This document shows, piece after piece, positions 30,594 to 37,518 of a stretch of 37,518 bases of DNA (the stretch's first letter is position 1; each line of letters starts with the position of its first letter). The stretch is from Coriobacteriia bacterium (GTDB taxonomy: Bacteria; Actinomycetota; Coriobacteriia; Anaerosomatales; PALSA-660). Below the pieces are notes generated by a model. That model saw only the letters and a list, made by a program, of their open reading frames with translations, had not been told where the DNA came from and did not search any database. A program made the translations under genes and the position numbers. The stretch is taken from contig JANYJF010000035.1 of the NCBI GenBank assembly GCA_025361885.1, positions 1-37,518 on the forward strand, written 5' to 3'.

Positions 30594-32741
30594 ATGGTGA
30601 TGGAACGTGTCGTGAGGGTGATCAAGCCTGCGACCGCGGCTCGCGGCGCGGACGCGATGGATATCGCGATGCTCGTGTCCACCACGAGCAAGCAGGAGAT
30701 CGACCCGTGGGACAGGTCCAAGATAACGGACTCCCTCGTTCTCGAGGCCGGCTGCGATCCCATGCTCGCCGAAGACATCGCCCTCGCCATCGAGGATCGC
30801 ATCGATTCCTCGAACCTCATGACGGTCACCACCGCCATCATCCGCGAGATGGTCGACCTCGAGCTGCTCGACCGCGGCCTGACGATGATGCACAAGAAGC
30901 ACACACACCTCGGCCTGCCCATGTGGGACGTCGAGCAGATCATCACGAACGCCAACAAGGAGAACTCCAACACCACGCACAACCCGGAGTCGGTCAACCT
31001 GACCATCGCCGAGACGATCCTCAAGGAGTTCGCACTCCGCCGGGTGTTCAGCGATGACGTTGCAGAGGCCCATTACGTGGGGGACCTGCACCTCCATGAC
31101 CTCGGGTTCATCATCCGCCCGTACTGTGGTGGGCACAGCCTGGAGTACATCAAGAAGTTCGGCCTGCGACTGCCCAACATCACGTCGGTCTCCAAGCCCG
31201 CGAAGCACGCCGAAGTGCTCATCGGCCATATGGTGAAGATGGCCGCCGCGCTGCAAGGCCACTACGCCGGGGCGGTCGGCTGGGAAGCGGTCAACGTCTT
31301 CTTCGCGCCCTTCTTGGAGGGCAAGACCTTCGAAGAGATCAAGCAGCTCGCCCAGATGCTCATTTTCGAGTTCAATCAGCTGGCGGGCGCGCGCGGCAGC
31401 CAGGTCGTGTTCACAGACTTCAACCTCTACTACAACATCCCGCGTCATTTCGCCGACACGCCGGCGATCGGCCCAGGTGGCCTGTACACGGGCAAGACCT
31501 ACAGGGAGTACGAGCACGAGGCGCAGCAGTTCGTTCGCGCGATGTTCGAGGTCTACCTCAAGGGCGACGCAACGGGCAAGACGTTCGTGTTCCCCAAGCC
31601 ACTGCTCCACATCAATGACGACTTCTTCGCCACACAGGGCTGGGAGGAGTTCCTCGACCTCGCATGCAAGGTCGCATCGCACCAAGGCATCACGTACTTC
31701 GTGTTCGACCGTGGCGACGAGGTCACGATCTCCCAATGCTGCAGGCTCAAGCTGAAGTTGAGCCCTGAAGACCTCGACCAGACCAAGACCCCCGAGATCA
31801 TGCGGTTCTCCGCATTGCAGAACGTCACCGTCAACCTCCCGCGCATCGCGTACAAGGCACGGGGAAACGATGCGGCGCTCTTCATGGAAGTCAGCCGCAG
31901 CCTCGAGCTGGTCGCGAAGGCGCACATCCAGAAGCGCGCGTTCATCCAGGAGCTCTTCGATCTCGGCCACGACGGGCCGCTCGGGTTGCTGACCCAGAAC
32001 CTCGACGGTTCGCCATACCTTCGCATGGACCAGCTGACGTACCTCGCGGGCCTCATCGGCCTCAACGAGATGGTCCAGACGCACACCGGCGAGCAGCTCC
32101 ACGAGTCGGACGTTGCCCTCAAGTTCGGATTGAAGGTCATATCGGCGATGAACCTCAAGTGCCGCGAGCTGTCCGAGCGCTACGGCATCAAGATGGTGCT
32201 CGAGGAGAGTCCCGCCGAGTCGGCGGGCTACCGTCTGGCCAAGCTCGACATGAAGTACTGGCCCGCCCAGACCGCCGCTGTGGTCAAAGGCGACCTCGCC
32301 AACGAGAACTACTACTACACCAACTCCATCCACCTCGCGGTGGACGCGCCCGTGGACTACATCGAGCGCGTGGAGAAGCAGTCGCGCTTCCACCCGCTCA
32401 TCGACGCGGGCGCCATCGTCCACGTGTGGCTCGGCGAGAGCGAGCCGGATCCGCGGTCTGTAGCCTCGTTCGTGACCAAGACGTTTCGCAACACGCAGTG
32501 TTCGCAGGTAGCGTTCAGTCCGGAGTTCACGGTTTGTGAGACATGCGACCGCACCTCGCGAGGGCTGCTCGCGCAGTGCCCGCTCTGCGGTTCCATGTCG
32601 GTGTACGGAGTCACGCGCATCGTCGGCTACTTCTCCAAGATCCAGACGTGGAACCACAGCAAGGTCGGTGAGCTCTACGACCGGCGTCGCACCGACCTCG
32701 ATCGTGAGGTCCTGAACCAGGCGAAGGGAGTCCGCTCGTGA
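30594..32741 (+). CDS. nrdD: Anaerobic (class III) ribonucleoside-triphosphate reductase
   Basis: A 715-residue glycyl-radical enzyme making dNTPs without oxygen. An N-terminal ATP-cone (about 25-115) precedes the ten-stranded barrel. Active-site cysteines Cys382/Cys383 are in TISQCCRLKL. A zinc site uses Cys648, Cys651, Cys662 and Cys665 (CETC and CPLC), and the glycyl radical site is Gly678 in TRIVGYFSKIQTW near the C-terminus. NrdG must activate it. A small redoxin gene overlaps its stop as GTGA, suggesting that the reductant is a redoxin and not formate as in E. coli; this is inference. An ATG two codons later (30600) is an alternative start. Lies 79 bases after nrdR. Confidence 0.96.
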   Translation: MVMERVVRVIKPATAARGADAMDIAMLVSTTSKQEIDPWDRSKITDSLVLEAGCDPMLAEDIALAIEDRIDSSNLMTVTTAIIREMVDLELLDRGLTMMHKKHTHLGLPMWDVEQIITNANKENSNTTHNPESVNLTIAETILKEFALRRVFSDDVAEAHYVGDLHLHDLGFIIRPYCGGHSLEYIKKFGLRLPNITSVSKPAKHAEVLIGHMVKMAAALQGHYAGAVGWEAVNVFFAPFLEGKTFEEIKQLAQMLIFEFNQLAGARGSQVVFTDFNLYYNIPRHFADTPAIGPGGLYTGKTYREYEHEAQQFVRAMFEVYLKGDATGKTFVFPKPLLHINDDFFATQGWEEFLDLACKVASHQGITYFVFDRGDEVTISQCCRLKLKLSPEDLDQTKTPEIMRFSALQNVTVNLPRIAYKARGNDAALFMEVSRSLELVAKAHIQKRAFIQELFDLGHDGPLGLLTQNLDGSPYLRMDQLTYLAGLIGLNEMVQTHTGEQLHESDVALKFGLKVISAMNLKCRELSERYGIKMVLEESPAESAGYRLAKLDMKYWPAQTAAVVKGDLANENYYYTNSIHLAVDAPVDYIERVEKQSRFHPLIDAGAIVHVWLGESEPDPRSVASFVTKTFRNTQCSQVAFSPEFTVCETCDRTSRGLLAQCPLCGSMSVYGVTRIVGYFSKIQTWNHSKVGELYDRRRTDLDREVLNQAKGVRS

Positions 32742-32980
32742 CCATCAAGCTCTTCGTGCGCCAAGACTGCCCGCGCTGTCCGGCCGCCAAGAAGGCCGTC
32801 GAGGGTCTGCCCGACGTGGAGGTCTTCGACGTCGATGTCGTCGACGGTCTCGCCGAAGCGCACTTCTACGGCGTGCTATCCACGCCGTCCGTCATCGTCG
32901 TGGATGCCGCGGGCCGTGAGCTGGCCGGCTGGCGGGGCGAGGCGCCCGAGCGCGCCCGTCTTCGGATGTATGCGGAGTAG
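32738..32980 (+). CDS. Glutaredoxin/NrdH-like redoxin
   Basis: An 80-residue thioredoxin-fold protein with the redox motif CPRC (Cys11 and Cys14) and the cis-proline loop STPSVIVVDAAG. It is close to glutaredoxin-like NrdH in size. The GTG start overlaps the nrdD stop by four bases, and nrdG follows, so it is built into the reductase operon. The likely role is to give electrons to NrdD, recharging its active-site disulfide. No thioredoxin reductase gene is in the window. Confidence 0.88.
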   Translation: MTIKLFVRQDCPRCPAAKKAVEGLPDVEVFDVDVVDGLAEAHFYGVLSTPSVIVVDAAGRELAGWRGEAPERARLRMYAE

Positions 32981-33043
32981 ACCATCACTGACGTAGCCGC
33001 CCAGCCGGCGTTCGCCGGCCCCACCCGCAGGCTCGCCGCTTGG

Positions 33044-33739
33044 ATGCCGTCCACGATGCTGGACTGGCCCGGGCGCATGGCCACGTCGCTGTTCCTTTCG
33101 GGATGCGGCTTCGCTTGTCCGTACTGCCACAATCGTCACCTGCTGCACCCGATCGACGTACCCGGTGACTGGGCGGCCTTCGCTACACACGTTCTCGAGA
33201 AGCGCGCCTGGCTCGACGGCGTGGTCGTGACCGGCGGGGAGCCCACCGACGATCCCGATCTGCGAGAGCTGCTGCACGCAATCGCGGATATGGGCATGCC
33301 GGTCAAACTCGACACTAACGGCAGCAGACCCGAACTCGTTCGTCAGCTGATCTCCGAGGGCCTGGTGTCGGCGATAGCCGTCGACATCAAAGCGGCACCT
33401 TCGCACTACGCAGCCATCACCGGATGGGAGGGCGCCGCGGACGCGGTGTCCGAGACCGTGGCCGTCGTGATCGGGTCGGGGATAGAGCATGAGTTCCGGA
33501 CCACTGCGTACCCGGGGGCCGTCAGCCCTCTCGACCTCGAGCACATCGCGCATTCGCTGCGCGGAGGCCGCATGTACGCCATCCAGCAGTTCAGGCCGGT
33601 CGACGGTATGCCGCAGGGTGTCGCATCGGTGGAACCGTATGCAGATGACACGCTCCTCGACGCCGCTCAGGAGTGCTCCCGCCACCTGCCGACCGTCGTG
33701 CGTGGCTTGTCCTCTCAAGAGGCCGGAGCGGAAGAGTGA
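33044..33739 (+). CDS. nrdG: Anaerobic ribonucleotide reductase activating protein (radical SAM)
   Basis: A radical SAM activase that forms the glycyl radical on NrdD. Cys21, Cys25 and Cys28 in [12 protein letters not shown] hold the 4Fe-4S cluster. [26 protein letters not shown] and [11 protein letters not shown] are typical of the NrdG2/PflA-like form. From ATG 33044 the protein has 231 residues, but no ribosome site precedes that codon. The frame is open back to the redoxin stop, with 20 more plausible residues ending RRLAAW. The only well-spaced candidate there is an ATC at 32984, after GGAG. The true start is therefore unsure. The gene ends with a GTGA overlap into dut. Confidence 0.9.
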   Translation: MPSTMLDWPGRMATSLFLSGCGFACPYCHNRHLLHPIDVPGDWAAFATHVLEKRAWLDGVVVTGGEPTDDPDLRELLHAIADMGMPVKLDTNGSRPELVRQLISEGLVSAIAVDIKAAPSHYAAITGWEGAADAVSETVAVVIGSGIEHEFRTTAYPGAVSPLDLEHIAHSLRGGRMYAIQQFRPVDGMPQGVASVEPYADDTLLDAAQECSRHLPTVVRGLSSQEAGAEE

Positions 33740-34167
33740 TCCTTCGCATCAAACGCCTCGACCCGGAACTGCCGCTGCCGGCCTACGCCCACGAGGGCGA
33801 TGCCGGCATGGACCTGTACGCAGCCGCTGACGTCACGCTGCAGCCCTTCGAGCGCGCGCTCGTCCCGACGGGGATCGCTGTCGCCATCCCCGAGGGATTC
33901 GCGGGCTTCGTGCAGCCGCGCAGCGGACTCGCCATCAAACGCGGGCTCAGCCTCGTCAACACGCCCGGCCTGATCGACAGCCACTACCGGGGTGAGATCA
34001 AGCTCATCGCTATCAACCTGGACCCGACACAGCCGCTCCGCATCAGCCGGGGCGAGAAGGTGGCGCAGTTCGTGATCCAGGCCGTCGAGCGCGCCGTGTT
34101 GACTGAGGTCGACGAGTTGGACGCAACGGCACGGGGGGAGGGCGGCTTTGGCAGCACGGGCATCTGA
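33736..34167 (+). CDS. dut: dUTP diphosphatase (dUTPase)
   Basis: A 143-residue trimeric dUTPase that removes dUTP and makes dUMP for thymidylate synthesis. The five family motifs are present: [46 protein letters not shown] and [10 protein letters not shown] at the C-terminus. The GTG at 33736 overlaps nrdG by four bases. Its place in the class III reductase operon makes sense, since dCTP/dUTP balance is set at the same stage. The next gene starts 20 bases before its stop. Confidence 0.96.
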   Translation: MILRIKRLDPELPLPAYAHEGDAGMDLYAAADVTLQPFERALVPTGIAVAIPEGFAGFVQPRSGLAIKRGLSLVNTPGLIDSHYRGEIKLIAINLDPTQPLRISRGEKVAQFVIQAVERAVLTEVDELDATARGEGGFGSTGI

Positions 34168-34615
34168 CTCCCTGCGCGTGCGCGTAGCGGCCGTGCTCAT
34201 GCATGAGGGCCGTCTGGTTCTTGTGCGCCACCGCGCAGGCAAGGCCACGTACCACCTCCTCCCGGGCGGTGGGGTCGAGGCGGGGGAGACGCTTGCCGAC
34301 GCGCTGGGCCGCGAGGTTCTCGAGGAGACCGGTCTGCGCTATCGCCTCGCGCGTCCGCTGTTCCTGTCGGACACCATCGACCCCCGCGGTGGGAGGCACG
34401 TCGTCAACATCACGTTCCTGGGTGAGATCGTCGGTGGGCAGATCACCGTGCCTGAGGATGACCCGCGTATCGAGGCCGTCGAGCTCGTCGACCCGGAGAC
34501 ACTGCACAGTTTGGACCTTCGCCCTCCGATTGCTGGGCCGCTGCTTGACGCGATACGTTCGGGCTTCACTGGACAGACGCACTACCTCGGCTCGTTGTGG
34601 GTCGAGGATCGCTGA
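34148..34615 (+). CDS. Nudix hydrolase
   Basis: A 155-residue Nudix protein. The Nudix box (about 41-63) has the full pattern: GGVEAGET, then [11 protein letters not shown] with the metal-binding glutamates. The TTG at 34148 is chosen because GGAGGG lies a few bases upstream; it overlaps dut by 20 bases. Nudix enzymes cleave nucleoside diphosphates linked to another group; substrates range from oxidised dNTPs to NDP-sugars and cannot be told from sequence. Its place after dut suggests a dNTP-pool cleaning role. The long [16 protein letters not shown] segment is typical of MutT/ADP-ribose-like members. Confidence 0.88.
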   Translation: MAARASDSLRVRVAAVLMHEGRLVLVRHRAGKATYHLLPGGGVEAGETLADALGREVLEETGLRYRLARPLFLSDTIDPRGGRHVVNITFLGEIVGGQITVPEDDPRIEAVELVDPETLHSLDLRPPIAGPLLDAIRSGFTGQTHYLGSLWVEDR

Positions 34616-34629
34616 GGTCACCCACGGGA

Positions 34630-34645
34630 GCGCCGCATCAGGCGC
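34630..34645 (+). terminator. Possible weak terminator after the dNTP operon
   Basis: GCGCC (34630-34634) pairs with GGCGC (34641-34645) around six bases, 15 bases after the Nudix gene stop. Short but GC-only; it could end the operon. Confidence 0.3.
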
Positions 34646-34799
34646 GCGCTTCCGAGGCATTACATAAGTGATTGAGACGGCATCGACACGAAAGGAGGGC
34701 GCGCGGGAGAAGGATGCGTTGCTGAGAGAGCACGGGAGCTTGGCTCCTGCACATGCGAGCCGCAGGAATTCGAAAACCGCAATGAGGAAGACTGGTGAG
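34646..34799 (+). other. Leader region of the first NCS2 permease gene
   Basis: The reading frame of the permease is open through this stretch to 34668, but the 44 residues it would add are charged and unlike the family, so I treat it as an untranslated leader. It holds a strong ribosome-like AAAGGAGG (34691-34698), a three-codon open frame (ATG 34714 to TGA 34725), and a seven-base-pair hairpin (34733-34739 with 34743-34749, one G-U pair). No known riboswitch pattern is recognised. Confidence 0.35.
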
Positions 34800-36176
34800 A
34801 TGGAGAGCTTTTTCAAGTTCAAAGAGCGCGGAACGAACCTTCGGACCGAGGTCTTGGCCGGTGTCGTCACCTTCATGACAATGGCCTACATCATCTTCGT
34901 GAACCCCGGGCTGCTGTCCGCCGCCTTCGGCGCGACGCCGGCTGCCGGCGCTGCATGGATCCCGGCCATCGCGACGGCGACGACGCTCGGCGCCGCGGCC
35001 ATGTGCATCGCGATGGGCCTGTTCGCGAACCGCCCGTTCGCGCTGGCTTCGGGCATGGGCCTGAACGCGGTCGTCGCCTTCAGCATCATTATCGGTCTGA
35101 AGGTCCCGTGGCAGGTCGGAATGTCGGTCATCTTCGTCGAGGGCATCGTCATCACGATCCTCGTTCTGACCGGCCTGCGGGAGGCCGTCATGCATGCCAT
35201 CCCGCTGAACCTCAAGCGGGCCATCGGAGTCGGCATCGGCTTGTTCATCACGTTCATCGGCCTGGTCGACGGCAAGGTCGTCGTGGCCAACCCCGCGACC
35301 CTCGTGGCGCTCGGCGACTTCACGAAGCCCGCCGTGTGGGTCACTCTCGTCGGCCTGATCGCGATAATGGCGTTCATGGCCTTCAAGGTCAAAGGCGACA
35401 TCCTGTGGGGCATCCTCGTCGCGACCGGCGCGGCACTGCTGCTCGGCGTGACCAAGCTCCCGAGCGCTGTCATCGCGCCGCTGGACTTCCGCACGTTCGG
35501 CGCCCCGTTCCAGACCGTCGCTGGCGGCGGCATGGCGATCACGCACCTTTTCACCGGTGCGCTTGCCCCGACGCTGCTCCTGTTCGTCTTCGCCACCATG
35601 CTCTCTGACTTCTTCGACACGATGGGCACGGTCGTCGCCATCAGCGAGCAGGCCGGGTTCGTCGAGAAGGACGGGCAGATCAAGGGCATCCGCTCCATCC
35701 TTATGGTCGACTCCGTGGCTGCCGCCGTCGGCGGATTCTTCGGCGCGAGCTCGATCACGACCTACATCGAGTCCGCATCCGGCGTGGCTGAGGGCGGCCG
35801 CACCGGCCTCACCTCGATCGTCGTCGGCTTGCTGTTCCTGGTCTCCGCGTTCTTCTCGCCGATCATCGCCATGGTCGGTGGCGCCACCCCGATCACGGCC
35901 GGCGCCCTGATCATCGTCGGCTTCCTCATGATGGCCACCGTCCGCGAGATCCCGTGGACCGACTTCGAGAACGCGTTCCCTGCGTTCCTAGTCATCGTCG
36001 GCATCCCGCTGACCTACAACATCAGCTACGGCATCGGACTGGGCTTCATCAGCTACGTGCTGATCAAGCTGTTCCACGGCAAGGTCAAGGAGATCCACTG
36101 GCTGATGTGGGTCGTGAGCGGCCTGTTCGTACTCACGTTCATCATGCCGCTGATCCAGAAGCTCATCGGCGGCTAG
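34800..36176 (+). CDS. NCS2 family purine permease (AzgA/PbuG-like)
   Basis: A 458-residue membrane protein of about 12-14 helices. The family core is visible: LAGVVTFMTMAYIIFVNP, ANRPFALASGMGLNAVVAF, the helix with ATMLSDFFDTMGTVVAISEQAG and the region GASSITTYIESASGVAEGGRTGLTS. These place it in the AzgA/PbuG group, which brings in adenine, guanine or hypoxanthine with protons. The ATG at 34800 is chosen from the family start MESFFKFKERGTNLRTE and from GAGGAAG nine bases before it. Substrate choice between purines is not certain. A hairpin follows its stop. Confidence 0.93.
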   Translation: MESFFKFKERGTNLRTEVLAGVVTFMTMAYIIFVNPGLLSAAFGATPAAGAAWIPAIATATTLGAAAMCIAMGLFANRPFALASGMGLNAVVAFSIIIGLKVPWQVGMSVIFVEGIVITILVLTGLREAVMHAIPLNLKRAIGVGIGLFITFIGLVDGKVVVANPATLVALGDFTKPAVWVTLVGLIAIMAFMAFKVKGDILWGILVATGAALLLGVTKLPSAVIAPLDFRTFGAPFQTVAGGGMAITHLFTGALAPTLLLFVFATMLSDFFDTMGTVVAISEQAGFVEKDGQIKGIRSILMVDSVAAAVGGFFGASSITTYIESASGVAEGGRTGLTSIVVGLLFLVSAFFSPIIAMVGGATPITAGALIIVGFLMMATVREIPWTDFENAFPAFLVIVGIPLTYNISYGIGLGFISYVLIKLFHGKVKEIHWLMWVVSGLFVLTFIMPLIQKLIGG

Positions 36177-36188
36177 GCAACGCGCACA

Positions 36189-36222
36189 CAGGAAGGGCCC
36201 CGCGGACGCGAGGCCCTTCCTG
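36189..36222 (+). terminator. Terminator hairpin between the two permease genes
   Basis: An 11-base-pair stem (36189-36199 with 36212-36222) around a 12-base GC-rich loop, 12 bases after the first permease stop. It may act as a partial terminator ahead of the second gene. Confidence 0.65.
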
Positions 36223-36252
36223 GCAAACCCGCAAGGGAGGTGGGAGAGCAAG

Positions 36253-37518
36253 GTGGCATCATTCGATCGAATCATCCAGACGGATGAGACCCTGCCGGTC
36301 CTGCAGGCGATACCGCTCTCGCTGCAGCATCTGATGGCCATGTTCGGCGCGACGGTCCTCGTGCCGATCCTGACCGGTCTCGACCCCGGCGTCGGCCTCA
36401 TGACGTCGGGCATCGGCACGCTGCTGTACCTGATCTGCACCCGCAACAAGATCCCGAGCTATCTGGGGTCCAGCTTCGCCTTCATCGGCCCGCTGATCGC
36501 GGTGGGTGGCGGTGCCGCGGCGATCGCCGGCGGCAAGGGTCATCTGCCCGAGGCGCTCGGCGGCCTCGTCGCGGCCGGCGTCGTCTACATGATCGTTGCC
36601 GGCTTCGTGAAGGCGTTCGGCACGAACTGGATCAGCAAACTCCTGCCGCCAGCGCTCGTGGGCGCAGTAGTGATCGTCATCGGCTTGGGCCTGTCTGCCA
36701 CCGCCGTGAAGATGTCGATGTTCCCGTTCGCCGACCCGACCAAGGGTGTGAACCTGGTCGGCCTGATGGTCGCGATCATCACCTTGGGCTCGGCTGTCGC
36801 GTTCTCGTCGTACTTCAAGGGCTTCCTCAAGACGATCCCTGTGCTCATGGGGATCATCATCGGCTACGTCGTGTCGATCCCGCTCGGGCTCGTGAGCTTC
36901 GCCGGGATCGGCAAGGCGGCGTGGATCGGCCTGCCGAACGTGACGTTCCCTAGGTTCGATCTCACCGCCATCGCGATCATCGCGCCGGTAGCCATCGTGG
37001 TAATCGTCGAGCATATCGGCCACCTGCTCGTCATCAACGAGATCACCGGCAAGGACTTCACACCCATGCTTCCCGAGTCGCTGTTCGGTGACGGCCTCGC
37101 GACGGCGATCTCCGGCGCGCTCGGCGGCACGCCGTCCACCACGTACGCCGAGAACATCGGCGTCATGGCGGTCACCAAGGTCTACGCCACCCAGCTGTTC
37201 TGGTACGCCGGCGCGTTCGCGTTCCTGATCGGCGGCTTCATCCCCAAGTTCGGGGCTGCGATCTCCTCGATCCCGACGCCGGTCATGGGCGGCATCTCGC
37301 TGCTCCTGTTCGGCCTGATCGCCTCAAGCGGTCTGCGCCTGCTCGTCAAGAGCGGCATCGACTTCAGCCACAGCCGCAACCTGATCATGACCAGCGTGGT
37401 CCTCGTGGTCGGCATCGGCATGGAGACCGGCGGCTTCTCGATCCCGCTCGGCAAGTACTCCGTCCCGGGCATGGCCCTGGCGACGTTCATCGGCATCATC
37501 CTCAACCTTATCCTGCCG
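36253..37518 (+). CDS. Uracil permease, NCS2 family (UraA-like), 3' end outside window
   Basis: An open frame of 422 codons that runs off the right edge without a stop. It starts at GTG 36253, with GGGAG before it. SLQHLMAMFGATVLVPILTG near the start, IVEHIGHLLVINEITGKDF in the middle and GGTPSTTYAENIGVMAVTKVY are the segments that identify UraA/PyrP-type uracil permeases. The Glu in VEHIGH and the Glu in YAENIG correspond to substrate/proton residues of E. coli UraA. It should take up uracil with protons and so feed the salvage activity of PyrR. At least 11 membrane helices are seen. It differs clearly from the purine-type permease upstream, so it is not a recent duplicate. Confidence 0.93.
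   Translation, partial: MASFDRIIQTDETLPVLQAIPLSLQHLMAMFGATVLVPILTGLDPGVGLMTSGIGTLLYLICTRNKIPSYLGSSFAFIGPLIAVGGGAAAIAGGKGHLPEALGGLVAAGVVYMIVAGFVKAFGTNWISKLLPPALVGAVVIVIGLGLSATAVKMSMFPFADPTKGVNLVGLMVAIITLGSAVAFSSYFKGFLKTIPVLMGIIIGYVVSIPLGLVSFAGIGKAAWIGLPNVTFPRFDLTAIAIIAPVAIVVIVEHIGHLLVINEITGKDFTPMLPESLFGDGLATAISGALGGTPSTTYAENIGVMAVTKVYATQLFWYAGAFAFLIGGFIPKFGAAISSIPTPVMGGISLLLFGLIASSGLRLLVKSGIDFSHSRNLIMTSVVLVVGIGMETGGFSIPLGKYSVPGMALATFIGIILNLILP

Noticed and set aside
30507-32657. Open frame of 716 codons on the minus strand opposite nrdD
   Set aside because: It mirrors the codon pattern of nrdD in a high-GC gene and has no family motif; nrdD on the plus strand has all expected residues.
36189-36222. 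GCGAGGC in the hairpin before the uracil permease gene, as a second PyrR-binding loop
   Set aside because: The GAGG bases fall partly in the stem, and the purine bulge and two-part stem of the pyrR leader loop are missing; a plain terminator explains it.

Overview
The window is a gene-dense, high-GC bacterial chromosome segment of 37.5 kb, mostly read on the plus strand. It looks like an actinobacterial genome. A MihF-type integration host factor sits beside gmk and rpoZ at the end of a pyrR-pyrB-pyrC-carA-carB operon, and lexA, a LysM protein and nrdR lie together, both as in mycobacteria. The class III (oxygen-sensitive) ribonucleotide reductase, the PyrK/PyrD class 1B dihydroorotate dehydrogenase, a rubrerythrin and a NapH-like iron-sulfur protein point to an anaerobe. 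An environmental member of the Coriobacteriia is the best guess; this is inference, since no rRNA gene is present.

Layout. 1-6842: five consecutive signal-transduction genes (hybrid PAS/GAF kinase cut by the left edge, single-domain receiver, receiver-PAS kinase, OmpR-type regulator, membrane sensor kinase). 6843-7287: a terminator-like hairpin, then a promoter and leader RNA with a PyrR-binding loop. 7288-18712: all of UMP synthesis in one operon, pyrR-pyrB-pyrC-carA-(universal stress protein)-carB-pyrK-pyrD-pyrF-pyrE. 18834-22424: mihF, gmk, rpoZ, thiI and a GTDC1/QTMAN-type glycosyltransferase, with their own promoter. 22421-26108: envelope genes, namely a small membrane protein, a NodB-type deacetylase with a membrane tail, a PLDc_N-type membrane protein and an ABC exporter pair. 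26150-27229 (minus strand): DJ-1/PfpI protein and rubrerythrin. 27447-28484: membrane 4Fe-4S protein.

28552-29889: lexA (minus) and a divergent LysM membrane protein share a 288-base control region with four LexA/SOS boxes. 30001-34615: an NrdR-controlled dNTP operon, nrdR-nrdD-redoxin-nrdG-dut-Nudix, with two NrdR boxes over its promoter. 34800-37518: two different NCS2 nucleobase permeases, one AzgA/PbuG-like and one UraA-like; the second runs off the right edge.

The common theme is nucleotide supply: UMP synthesis, GMP kinase, deoxynucleotide synthesis, dUTP removal and nucleobase uptake, controlled by PyrR, NrdR and LexA. Many genes overlap by four bases (GTGA), which suggests translational coupling. 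I found no CRISPR array, tRNA, rRNA, insertion sequence or prophage gene. No clearly undescribed system stands out. The best leads are the four-box SOS control region with its LysM effector, the redoxin-coupled class III reductase, the QTMAN homologue beside thiI, and the membrane module shared by the deacetylase and its neighbour.
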